Under the pieces are notes generated by a model. That model was given only the letters and a program-made list of their open reading frames with translations, was not told the origin of the DNA and did not search any database. The translations under genes were made by a program, and so were the position numbers. 64,000 nt of DNA from Streptomyces filipinensis (GTDB taxonomy: Bacteria > Actinomycetota > Actinomycetes > Streptomycetales > Streptomycetaceae): assembly GCF_014649495.1 (NCBI RefSeq), contig NZ_BMTD01000001.1, positions 682,001 to 746,000 of the forward strand. Reading direction: 5' to 3'. Position 1 is the stretch's first letter, and each line of letters opens with the position of its first letter. Positions 27,629 to 35,167 of the stretch are shown here, in pieces.

Positions 27629-28195
27629 CTAGCTGATCACGGCCGTCCTCTGGAGCAGGCCCCAGGTGAACTCGGCGACCACCTCGTGCCGTACGCCGTC
27701 CCGGTCGGGGGCGGTGAAGGCCAGCCCCCAGCGCGTCGGGGCGGTGCCCTCCAGCGGGCGGGCCGGGGCGAAGGCGCGGGCCACCTCGTCCACCGTGCAG
27801 GACCAGGGGACGAGGTCGTCCAGGGTCGCCGGCTCCGGGGCCACGGCACCCGGCGCGCGCACCAGCCACTCGTTCCAGACCGCCCCGTCCGGCCCGACCA
27901 GCACCTCGAAGCGCAGGCCGGGCCACAGGGGCAGGGCCCAGCGCCGGGCCTCGCAGTCGACGTCGCCGAGGCGGCGGGGGAGGACCGACTCGGGCTCTCC
28001 CAGGACCGAGCGGTAGCGGGCGGCGGCGGACCGGGCCCTCGGCGAGCGGACCATCGCCTGCCAGCGCTTGTTCGCCTCCCGCATGTCCTTGACCGAGGCG
28101 CCCAGCTCGCGCCGGGCGTCCTCGACCAGATCCGGATTGTGGTCGGCCATGCGGCGCAGCAGCACCAGCTGGAAGTCGACATGCATGGCACCCAT
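27629..28195 (-). CDS. Protein of unknown function, 188 residues
   Basis: The N-terminal half is helical and charged (VLLRRMADHNPDLVEDARRELGASVKDMREANKRWQAM) and the C-terminal half is probably beta-rich with many tryptophans (RWALPLWPGLRFEVLV, NEWLV, PTRWGLAF, TWGLLQ). I do not recognise the family. There is no signal peptide, membrane segment or cofactor motif. ATG 28195 is taken as start; ATG 28186 is an alternative, and neither has a strong ribosome site. It is divergent from the IclR gene and convergent with the SDR gene. Codon use is normal, so it is likely a real gene. Confidence 0.65.
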   Translation of the reverse strand: MGAMHVDFQLVLLRRMADHNPDLVEDARRELGASVKDMREANKRWQAMVRSPRARSAAARYRSVLGEPESVLPRRLGDVDCEARRWALPLWPGLRFEVLVGPDGAVWNEWLVRAPGAVAPEPATLDDLVPWSCTVDEVARAFAPARPLEGTAPTRWGLAFTAPDRDGVRHEVVAEFTWGLLQRTAVIS

Positions 28196-28218
28196 GGTGC
28201 CCGGCGCGTTCCCGCCCA

Positions 28219-28247
28219 TTGCCCGCGTACCTGTCCATGACTAGCCT
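28219..28247 (+). promoter_or_regulatory. Promoter of the IclR gene
   Basis: TTGCCC (28219-28224), a 17-nt spacer and TAGCCT (28242-28247) fit the TTGNNN/TANNNT form of the main Streptomyces sigma factor. The expected start of transcription, near 28254, lies just upstream of the operator-like element at 28270. Confidence 0.5.
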
Positions 28248-28269
28248 GTGTTCGTCATGCCGATCGCCT

Positions 28270-28284
28270 GTTGATATCTCGAAC
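28270..28284 (+). promoter_or_regulatory. Putative IclR operator, site A (GTTGATATCTCGAAC)
   Basis: It shares the core GATATNTCGAAC with sites before the arabinofuranosidase gene and the sugar operon. It sits about 20 nt downstream of the likely transcription start, with a related TTCG half-site 27 nt upstream (28251), the same spacing as at the arabinofuranosidase promoter. This suggests autoregulation of the IclR gene. Confidence 0.5.
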
Positions 28285-28330
28285 GCCGGGGTGGCCAACG
28301 GGCGCTTAGACCCAAGGGAGGGGGCCGGAC

Positions 28331-29104
28331 GTGGGACGCCTCGTGCCTGCCGTGACCCGGGCTCTCGACATTCTTGAGCTGTTCCTCGACGGGGACGGGA
28401 CGCTCTCCGCCCCCGACATCGTGCGCAGGCTGCAGCTGCCGCGCACCACCGTGCACGAGCTGGTCACCACGCTCGCCGCACGGGCCTACATCGTGCAGGT
28501 GCCCGGTCAGCCCGGACGCTACCGGCTCGGCGTACGTCCGTACCAGCTCGGCAGCCGCTACGCCGAGCAGCTCGACCTCGCCGCCGAGGGCCAGCAGGTG
28601 GCCCGCGCGGTCGCCGAGACCTGCGACGAGACGGTGCACGTGGCGATCCTCGAAGGCACCGACGTCATCTACATCGCCAAGGTCGACTCCACGCACGCCG
28701 TCCGCATGGTCTCCGCGGCCGGCCGCCGCCTGCCGGCCCACTGCACCTCGGTGGGCAAGATGCTGCTGGCCTCGCTGCCGGAGCAGGAGCTGGCCGCACG
28801 GATCCCGGACGACGCCGAGCTGACCGCGATGACCCCGAACAGCATCACCGAACCCGGTGTGCTGCGCGAGGCGCTGGCGGAGATCCGGCAGCGGGGCATC
28901 GCGGTGGAGAGCCGCGAGTCCAACCCCGACGTGAGCTGTGTGGCCGCACCGGTGCGCGACCGCACCGGCCAGGTCGTCGCCGCCCTCTCCGTCTCCGTGC
29001 CGATGATCCGCTGGAGCGACGAGCGCCGGGCCGAGCTGGAGCAGCTGGCGGCCAAGGGCGCGGCGGAGCTGTCCGAGCGGCTGGGCCACCGGAGCGCGGC
29101 GTGA
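28331..29104 (+). CDS. IclR-family transcriptional regulator
   Basis: A 257-residue IclR regulator: winged helix at about 1-75 (VTRALDILELFLDGDGTLS, PRTTVHELVTTLAARAYI) and the effector-binding domain with VHVAILEGTDVIYIAKV, HCTSVGKMLLASL, and SRESNPDVSCVAAPVRD. GTG 28331 follows GGGAGGGGG. It overlaps the lactonase gene by 4 nt (GTGA), which is the usual arrangement for regulators of sugar-acid pathways. I infer that it binds the GATATNTCGAAC motif found before itself, the GH51 gene and the sugar operon, acting as a repressor released by a sugar or sugar acid. Confidence 0.9.
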   Translation: MGRLVPAVTRALDILELFLDGDGTLSAPDIVRRLQLPRTTVHELVTTLAARAYIVQVPGQPGRYRLGVRPYQLGSRYAEQLDLAAEGQQVARAVAETCDETVHVAILEGTDVIYIAKVDSTHAVRMVSAAGRRLPAHCTSVGKMLLASLPEQELAARIPDDAELTAMTPNSITEPGVLREALAEIRQRGIAVESRESNPDVSCVAAPVRDRTGQVVAALSVSVPMIRWSDERRAELEQLAAKGAAELSERLGHRSAA

Positions 29105-29949
29105 GCGCCGGGTACGAGGTCGCCGTACCGGCCCGGGCGGAGCTGGGTGAGGGACCGACCTGGGACCCGGCGACGGGCCGGCTGATCTGGCTCGACATCC
29201 TGGGCATGCGCGTCCACACCTACGACCCCGCGACGGGCCGTCGTACCTCGCGGACGACGGAGCAGCACGTGGGCGCGGTCAAGCCCCGGACGGGCGGCGG
29301 CCTGGTGCTCAACCTGCGGGACGGCGTGGGCCTGCTGGACCCCGACGGCGCGTTCCGCTGGCTGCACCACGAGCCGGTCACCGGCCGCCGCGCGAACGAC
29401 GCCGCGGTCGCGCCGGACGGCTCGCTGTGGGCGGGCACGATGCGCTACGACGAGGCGCCGGGCGGCGGCACGCTGAGCAGGCTGACCGGCGACGGGGCGG
29501 TGGAGACGGTCCTGCCCGACGTCACGATCAGCAACGGCACGGGCTGGAGCCCCGACGGGCGCCTCCTGTACTACGTGGACACCCCGACCCGCCGGGTGGA
29601 CGTCTTCGGCCACGACGGCGGACGGGTCAACGGGCGCCGGCCGCTGGTGGAGATCGAGGAGGGCGCGGGATTCCCCGACGGCCTGACGGTCGACGCGGAC
29701 GGCTGTGTGTGGGTGGCGCTGTGGGACGGGGGAGCGGTGCGGCGGTACACGCCGCGCGGCGAGCTCGACCGGGTGATCAGGGTGCCGGCCGCGCGGACGA
29801 CCGCGTGTGCCTTCGGCGGCGCGGACCTGACCGACCTGTACATCACGACAGCCCGCGTCGGCCTGACGGCCCCGCATCCCCTGGCGGGGTCCCTGCTGGT
29901 GATCCCGGGGGCGGGCCAGGGCCTGCCCCAACCGGCGTTCCGGGGCTGA
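29101..29949 (+). CDS. SMP-30/gluconolactonase-family sugar lactonase
   Basis: A 282-residue six-bladed beta-propeller. Family metal-ligand segments are LGEGPTWDPATGRLIWLDI (Glu), GRRANDAAVAPDGSLWAGTM (Asn-Asp), STISNGTGWSPDG-like ISNGTGWSPDGRLLYYVDT, and GFPDGLTVDADGCVWVA (Asp). The metal-dependent enzyme opens aldonolactones (for example L-arabinono- or gluconolactone). It is coupled to the IclR gene by GTGA overlap. Together with the dehydrogenase and dehydratase at 49851-52009 it would make an oxidative sugar pathway, with the lactone step encoded here, 20 kb away. Confidence 0.9.
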   Translation: MSAGYEVAVPARAELGEGPTWDPATGRLIWLDILGMRVHTYDPATGRRTSRTTEQHVGAVKPRTGGGLVLNLRDGVGLLDPDGAFRWLHHEPVTGRRANDAAVAPDGSLWAGTMRYDEAPGGGTLSRLTGDGAVETVLPDVTISNGTGWSPDGRLLYYVDTPTRRVDVFGHDGGRVNGRRPLVEIEEGAGFPDGLTVDADGCVWVALWDGGAVRRYTPRGELDRVIRVPAARTTACAFGGADLTDLYITTARVGLTAPHPLAGSLLVIPGAGQGLPQPAFRG

Positions 29950-30003
29950 CCCCGCAAGCGGCCGCTCCCGCGCGCGGGCGGGTGCCCCGAGGGCCGGCGG
30001 CAC

Positions 30004-30034
30004 CGCGGTTCCCCGAGGGGCGCGGGGAACCGCG
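30004..30034. terminator. Strong bidirectional hairpin, 12-bp perfect stem
   Basis: CGCGGTTCCCCG (30004-30015) pairs perfectly with CGGGGAACCGCG (30023-30034) across a 7-nt loop. It lies between the convergent lactonase and FAD monooxygenase genes. Closely similar GCGGTTCCCCGCG hairpins are common between convergent genes in Streptomyces genomes. Confidence 0.75.
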
Positions 30035-30070
30035 CGATGCGCTTCCCCCGGCCCGCGGCCGGACGACGGC

Positions 30071-31474
30071 CTACAGGACCCCCGCCGCCTTCTGCTCCTC
30101 CGCGGTCAGCGGAGGCCCCGCCAAGGGGGGCCGCAGCGGGCCCAGCGCCGCCGCGACCAGCACGCTCGGCGTCAGGAGCACCTGCGCCCCCCGCTCCAGT
30201 GACGTCACGTCGGTGACCCGGCGGGCGATGCGCCCGTTGCCCGTCGCCGTGCGCATCAGGCGGTCGACGTAGGCGGACAGGAGCCGGTCCCGCACGGTCG
30301 GGCCGGAGGCCGCCGCGCCCGGGTAGAACACGTCCTGGCCGAGGGCCAGGTCCCACGCCGCGCGCACCGGCCGGGCGGCCGCCCGCTGCACGCGGCGCGC
30401 CAGTCCCGGCGCGCCCCAGCCGTGCCGCCGCAGCACCGCGCGCAGCCGCACCGCACTCTGCGCGGCGGCGGCCAGACCATGGCCGTACACCGGGTTGAAC
30501 ACGGCGAGCGCGTCGCCGAGGACGGCGAAGTTCTCGGGCCACGCCGGCATCCGCTCGTAGAAGTGCCGGCGGTTGACCGTGGAGCGGGTCACCGAGACGT
30601 CGGACAGCGGCTCGGCGCGCTCCAGCAGTTCGCCCAGCAGCGGGTGCCGCAGCTTCTCGCGGGCGAAGGGGATGAAGTCCTCGTTCGCGGCGGAGGGTTC
30701 GCCGCCCCGGGTGCCGGCGAGGGTGGCGATCCAGCGGCCGTTCTCGATGGGGAGGAGGAAGCCCGAGCGGCCCGGACCGTCGCCCCGCGGATCGGACTGC
30801 AGGTTGACCACCGGGAACTCCTCCCGGGCGGCCTCGGGGGCGAGGAAGAGCCGGCTGGCGTACACCACGCCCGGGTCGATCTCCCGGCACTCCGGTGCGG
30901 GCAGTCCGAGGCCGGCCAGCCAGTGCGGGGCCCGGGACCCGCGCCCGGTCGCGTCGATCACGAGGCCGGCCGGCAGGGTGCGTTCTGCGCCGTCCCGCGC
31001 CCGGATCCGTACGCCGGTGACCGCGGCGGCGGTGCCGGTGAGGCCGAGGGCCTCGGCCGCGTCGAGGAGTTCGATCCGCTCGTCGGCGAGCACCCGCGCG
31101 CGGATCGTGGCGTCCAGCAGATCCCGGCCGGCCAGGAGCACATGATGGGACTCGGGCCAGCGCCGGAACCAGCCCTGCGCGGACAGCGCGACCACACCGG
31201 TCGTGACCGGATGCCGGCGGCCCCCGGCGGCCTTGAGCGCCTCGGTGAGCCCCGGCAGCAGCTCCTCCACGGCCCGCACCCCGCCCGACCACAGCATGTG
31301 GGCGTGCCGGGCCTGCGGCAGCCCCTTGCGGGGCGCGGGGCCCTCGGGCAGGGCGTCGCGTTCCACCACCACGACCCGGTCGGCGAACTCGGCCAGGGCG
31401 CGTGCCGCGAGCATGCCGGTATGGGATCCCCCCAGCACGACGGCGGTTCTTTCGGGGGAGGGGCGTTCACTCAT
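30071..31474 (-). CDS. FAD-dependent monooxygenase (PHBH-like), membrane-operon member
   Basis: A 467-residue flavoprotein. The Rossmann motif is VVLGGSHTGMLAARAL (about 11-26) ending in VVVVERD; VIDATGRGSRAPHWL is the second FAD-contacting region; GDALAVFNPVYGHG is the GD motif that binds the flavin ribityl chain. It should use NAD(P)H and oxygen to hydroxylate or epoxidise an unknown substrate. It overlaps the membrane-protein gene by 8 nt, the third gene of a tight operon. The C terminus after the GD motif is long and helical. A paralogue lies at 40296. Confidence 0.88.
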   Translation of the reverse strand: MSERPSPERTAVVLGGSHTGMLAARALAEFADRVVVVERDALPEGPAPRKGLPQARHAHMLWSGGVRAVEELLPGLTEALKAAGGRRHPVTTGVVALSAQGWFRRWPESHHVLLAGRDLLDATIRARVLADERIELLDAAEALGLTGTAAAVTGVRIRARDGAERTLPAGLVIDATGRGSRAPHWLAGLGLPAPECREIDPGVVYASRLFLAPEAAREEFPVVNLQSDPRGDGPGRSGFLLPIENGRWIATLAGTRGGEPSAANEDFIPFAREKLRHPLLGELLERAEPLSDVSVTRSTVNRRHFYERMPAWPENFAVLGDALAVFNPVYGHGLAAAAQSAVRLRAVLRRHGWGAPGLARRVQRAAARPVRAAWDLALGQDVFYPGAAASGPTVRDRLLSAYVDRLMRTATGNGRIARRVTDVTSLERGAQVLLTPSVLVAAALGPLRPPLAGPPLTAEEQKAAGVL

Positions 31475-32696
31475 GCGCGGGCACGCTCTCTGCCGGGGCG
31501 GTCGCGCGGGCGCGTACCGCCGTGATGTCGTCGGGGTGGCGGAGGGCTTGGGACACGGCCTGGATCTCCTGCAGCAGGTACGTCGTGTCGGGGCCGGACG
31601 GGGAGCCGGCTCCGTCGGTCCGTGGCGGCCGGCTGCCGCCGGCCGCGTCCAGCAGGGTCACGGCGGCGGCGAGGGCCCTGGCCCGGCCGGGTTCGAAGCC
31701 GAGGGCGAGGGCGGCCTCGTACGAGCGCCCGCGCAGGTCCTCGTCGAGGTGCCGGGACAGTTGCAGCAGCGCGTCGCGGATGAAGGTCTCGCGGCGGATC
31801 AGGCGCAGTTCGGCGGGTGCGTGCGGGGCGAAGGGCTCGCGCTCGCCGGTGACGGTCCGCGTCAGCTGGTAGAGGGGGCCGAGGCCGCGGTGGCGCAGGC
31901 GGACGTGCCAGCGCTCGTGCAGGTACTGGCCGACGTGCGGGACGATGAAGCCCACCGCGACCAGGGTGGCGGACACGCACGCGCCCGCCGGGGCCACATT
32001 GGTGCTCAGCCAGTCCAGGTCGTGTCCGGTCCACCGGGCCACGACGGCCGTGAGCTTGGCCGCGTCGAAGAACAGGTTCGTGGCATAGCCGACGCCCAGC
32101 AGCCCGAGCCCCCAGCGCAGCCACGCGTCGAGTCCGTCGGTGCGGATCCAGTTCCAGATCAGCCGGGCCGTGATCGAGCACGCCACGGTGTGCGCGACGA
32201 GGTAGAGCAGGATCTCCTCGCGCATGAAGGGGGTGTTGGCGTAGTACGTGTCGAGGTCCCGCAGCCGTTCCTCGGGCACGTCCGCGAGCGCGAACAGCAC
32301 CCACAGGGCGGCCACCACGCCCGCGTAGATGCTGACGACCCAGCGGGTCACCCGGCGGGTCTGCGCGGAGCGGTCGGAGCGGCCGTTGCGCCAGGCGATG
32401 ATCAGCAGCAGCCAGGACGCGCAGAGCGCGGTGAGCAGGGAGTACACCAGGGGCGCGGAGATGTTCGGCACCCCGGCGACCCGGTTGGTCCAGGCGATGG
32501 TCCGCGGGGCCGCGAAGACGAACACCGCGCAGGCGAACAGCAGCAGACCGCCGACGGCGCGCAGCATCGGATCCCGCCACATCTTGATGATGCTGGGCAG
32601 CTTGATCACCAGAGCGGCGGTCAGCACGGCCGTGGGGATCCAGAAGGAGATGGAGACCTCCCCGAGGAAGCCCGAGGAATCGAGCGCCAGCCTCAC
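31467..32696 (-). CDS. MAB_1171c-type multi-span membrane protein
   Basis: A 409-residue protein with about seven membrane segments in the first 260 residues (VSISFWIPTAVLTAALVI, AVGGLLLFACAVFVF, LVYSLLTALCASWLLLII and later ones), then a soluble helical C-terminal domain (about 270-409). The order of segments and the cytoplasmic LIRRETFIRDALLQLSRHLD region match the MAB_1171c putative transporter family of actinobacteria. The substrate is unknown and a sensor role is as likely as transport. GTG 32696 overlaps the stop of the metallopeptidase gene (GTGA). Confidence 0.75.
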   Translation of the reverse strand: MRLALDSSGFLGEVSISFWIPTAVLTAALVIKLPSIIKMWRDPMLRAVGGLLLFACAVFVFAAPRTIAWTNRVAGVPNISAPLVYSLLTALCASWLLLIIAWRNGRSDRSAQTRRVTRWVVSIYAGVVAALWVLFALADVPEERLRDLDTYYANTPFMREEILLYLVAHTVACSITARLIWNWIRTDGLDAWLRWGLGLLGVGYATNLFFDAAKLTAVVARWTGHDLDWLSTNVAPAGACVSATLVAVGFIVPHVGQYLHERWHVRLRHRGLGPLYQLTRTVTGEREPFAPHAPAELRLIRRETFIRDALLQLSRHLDEDLRGRSYEAALALGFEPGRARALAAAVTLLDAAGGSRPPRTDGAGSPSGPDTTYLLQEIQAVSQALRHPDDITAVRARATAPAESVPAHE

Positions 32697-33376
32697 CGCG
32701 TGGTTCCTCCCTTTCCAGGCGCCCGGTACGCCGCACCGGCGCGTCCCTTCGGCTCACCCGGTTGCGTGCGTCCGCGATAGCCGAGGGTCCGTTGCACCGG
32801 GTTGAGGGTCTGCGGCGCCGGGGCGGGGTGCGCGGCGGTCCCGGAGCCGGCGACGTGCGGCCGGAACAGGGCGGCCAGGCGGTGCCCGAAGTCGTCGGCC
32901 TCGGCCTCGTCGGCCTCGCGGGAGCCGTTGCGGGCGGCCACGGTCAGCGGCACGTCCTGCCAGCCGGGCCCGTCGGCGAGCGCGCGGGCCGCCGCGTCAC
33001 CGGCCAGGTGCTGGTGCCGGTGCCCGGCGTGCAGGTGCCACAACTCGTGGCCGAGGATCACCAGTTGCTGCACGGCCTCGGCCCGCTCCTCCACGATCAC
33101 CAGGTCGAAGTCGGCGAACTCCAGCCACAGCCCGGTGACCTCGATCTCGTCCGGGAACCGCTCGAAGCGGAGTTCCACCGGCCGTCCGCCGCGCAGTGCG
33201 CTCATCTCCTCGCACACGGCCCGGCACACCTCCCGTACACCGTCCGGCGTGGTGGGCCGGGCGCGGACGGCGGTGGCGAGGTCGCCGGCCAGTGAGCGCA
33301 TCGCCGAGCCGGGACGGGAGCGCCGCAGCCGTGCGGAAAGGCGTATGGCCCGTTCACGCGCGCCCGCGATGCTCAT
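32693..33376 (-). CDS. ImmA/IrrE-type zinc metallopeptidase
   Basis: A 227-residue protein with the zinc-binding motif HELWH in QLVILGHELWHLHAGHRHQ (about residues 105-123), and a probable third ligand in the downstream EAEADDFGHRL. Annotation pipelines often call relatives 'toxin component', but the family includes repressor-cleaving peptidases that act on XRE-type partners. No XRE gene is adjacent here; the 276 bp upstream lead to the arabinofuranosidase promoter. It is first in a three-gene operon with the MAB_1171c-type protein and the FAD monooxygenase. ATG 33376 follows GAAGGGAG. Confidence 0.8.
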   Translation of the reverse strand: MSIAGARERAIRLSARLRRSRPGSAMRSLAGDLATAVRARPTTPDGVREVCRAVCEEMSALRGGRPVELRFERFPDEIEVTGLWLEFADFDLVIVEERAEAVQQLVILGHELWHLHAGHRHQHLAGDAAARALADGPGWQDVPLTVAARNGSREADEAEADDFGHRLAALFRPHVAGSGTAAHPAPAPQTLNPVQRTLGYRGRTQPGEPKGRAGAAYRAPGKGGTTR

Positions 33377-33485
33377 CGGTCTCCCTTCTGCCGGTCCGAG
33401 CGTACGCGTCTGGGCGTGTCCCCGTCATGAGGTCCAGGCGAGCTTCGTCAAAGAGGAAACCACCTATGAGCTTGTGCCCGACCCA

Positions 33486-33515
33486 TTGACGGCGGAAGCG
33501 CTTCGAATCTACGGT
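33486..33515 (+). promoter_or_regulatory. Promoter of the arabinofuranosidase gene
   Basis: TTGACG (33486-33491), an 18-nt spacer and TACGGT (33510-33515) give a good housekeeping-type promoter. The start point would fall near 33522, inside a TTCGAA element, so a bound repressor would block initiation directly. The leader is about 130 nt. Confidence 0.6.
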
Positions 33516-33519
33516 CCGG

Positions 33520-33554
33520 TTCGAACTTGCGAGCATCATTCGGTATATCGAACA
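33520..33554 (+). promoter_or_regulatory. Double operator, site B, at the arabinofuranosidase promoter
   Basis: TTCGAAC (33520-33526) and TTCGGTATATCGAACA (33539-33554) are 27 nt apart, measured from the matching heptamers, as at the IclR gene. The second element is a near-palindrome around TATA. Position at and just after the start point indicates repression. Confidence 0.55.
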
Positions 33555-33652
33555 TCGTGACGCGCTTCTGGAACGTAAGGGCGGCATGGGCGCGATCAGC
33601 CACCCCGCACCCGCACCCGCCCACGAACCTACACACCACCCCGGAAGGCGCC

Positions 33653-35167
33653 ATGCACACCGCCCGCTTCACCCTTGACCCCGCTTTCACCGTCGGCCCG
33701 GTCAACCCCCGCCTCTTCGGCTCCTTCGTCGAACACCTCGGCCGCTGCGTCTACACCGGCATCTACGAGCCGGAGCACCCCGCGGCCGATGCCGAGGGCC
33801 TGCGGACCGACGTCCTGGACCTCGTCCGCGAACTCGGTGTCACCGCCATCCGCTACCCCGGCGGCAACTTCGTCTCCGGATACAAGTGGGAGGACTCGGT
33901 CGGCCCCGTCGAAGACCGCCCCCGCCGACTCGACCTCGCCTGGCACTCCACCGAGACGAACCGGTTCGGCCTCTTCGAGTACATCGCCTTCCTGAAGAAG
34001 CTCGGCCCCCAGGCCGAACCCATGATGGCCGTCAACCTCGGCACGCGAGGCGTCGCCGAGGCGCTGGAACTGCAGGAGTACGCCAACCACCCCTCCGGCA
34101 CCGCCCTCTCCGACCTCCGGGCGGCCCACGGCGCCAAGGAACCCTTCGGGATCAGGCTGTGGTGCCTCGGCAACGAGATGGACGGGCCCTGGCAGACCGG
34201 GCACAAGACGGCCCGGGAGTACGGCCGGCTCGCCGCCGAGACGGCACGGGCGATGCGCCAGGCCGACCCCGCCGTGGAACTGGTCGCCTGCGGTTCCTCC
34301 AGCCAGGCCATGCCGACCTTCGCCGCGTGGGAGGCGACCGTCCTGGAGGAGACGTACGACCTGGTCGACCACATCTCTCTGCACGCCTACTACGAGCCCG
34401 TCGACGGCGACCTGGACTCCTTCCTCGCCTCGGCCGTCGACATGGAGTCCTTCATCGAGAACGTGGTCGCCACGGCCGACCACATCGGTGCCCGGCTCAA
34501 GTCCAAGAAGAAGATCAACCTCTCCTTCGACGAGTGGAACGTCTGGTACCTCTCCCGCTGGGAGGAGCACGCCCGGACGATCGCCCCGTCCGACTGGCCC
34601 GAGGCACCCCGCCTGCTGGAGGACGACTACAGCGTCACCGACGCCGTCGTCTTCGGCTCGCTCCTCATCGCCCTGCTCCGGCACGCCGACCGCGTCACCG
34701 TCGCCTGTCTCGCCCAGCTGGTCAACGTGATCGCCCCGATCATGACCGAGCCGGGCGGGCCGGCCTGGCGGCAGACCACGTTCTTCCCGTTCGCGCAGGC
34801 CTCGAAGTACGGCCGGGGCGAGGTGCTCGACGTACGGGTGGACTCGCCGACGTACGAGACGAGGAAGTACGGCGAGACGGACCTGCTGCACGCCACGGCC
34901 GTCCGCGCGGCCGACGGCACGGTCACGGTCTTCGCCGTCAACCGCGGCCGTACGGGGGCCCTCCCGCTCCAGGTCGCGCTCAACGGGCTCGACCTGACGT
35001 CCGTCACCGAGCACAGCGCCCTCGCGGACGCCGACCCCGACGCCCGCAACACCGCCGACGACCCCGGCCGGGTCACCCCGCACCCGGTCGAGGGCACCGC
35101 CCTGAAGGACGGCACCCTCACCGCCGTACTGGAGCCGCTGTCCTGGAACGTGATCAGGCTCGCGTGA
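33653..35167 (+). CDS. Alpha-L-arabinofuranosidase, GH51, cytoplasmic
   Basis: A 504-residue GH51 enzyme that removes terminal L-arabinofuranosyl groups from oligosaccharides. The acid/base is Glu175 (CLGNEMDGPW) and the nucleophile Glu294 (LSFDEWNVWY). RYPGGNFVSGYKWED and DHISLHAYY are further family segments. No signal peptide, so it acts on imported arabino-oligosaccharides. The start ATG 33653 follows GGAAGG. Its stop abuts the stop of the convergent GH35 gene with no space between. The promoter carries the IclR-type operator shared with the sugar operon. Confidence 0.95.
   Translation: MHTARFTLDPAFTVGPVNPRLFGSFVEHLGRCVYTGIYEPEHPAADAEGLRTDVLDLVRELGVTAIRYPGGNFVSGYKWEDSVGPVEDRPRRLDLAWHSTETNRFGLFEYIAFLKKLGPQAEPMMAVNLGTRGVAEALELQEYANHPSGTALSDLRAAHGAKEPFGIRLWCLGNEMDGPWQTGHKTAREYGRLAAETARAMRQADPAVELVACGSSSQAMPTFAAWEATVLEETYDLVDHISLHAYYEPVDGDLDSFLASAVDMESFIENVVATADHIGARLKSKKKINLSFDEWNVWYLSRWEEHARTIAPSDWPEAPRLLEDDYSVTDAVVFGSLLIALLRHADRVTVACLAQLVNVIAPIMTEPGGPAWRQTTFFPFAQASKYGRGEVLDVRVDSPTYETRKYGETDLLHATAVRAADGTVTVFAVNRGRTGALPLQVALNGLDLTSVTEHSALADADPDARNTADDPGRVTPHPVEGTALKDGTLTAVLEPLSWNVIRLA

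Noticed and set aside
32693..33376. Toxin of a toxin-antitoxin pair
   Set aside because: The HExxH motif points to an ImmA/IrrE-type peptidase; no antitoxin-like gene is adjacent, so the label toxin is not supported.
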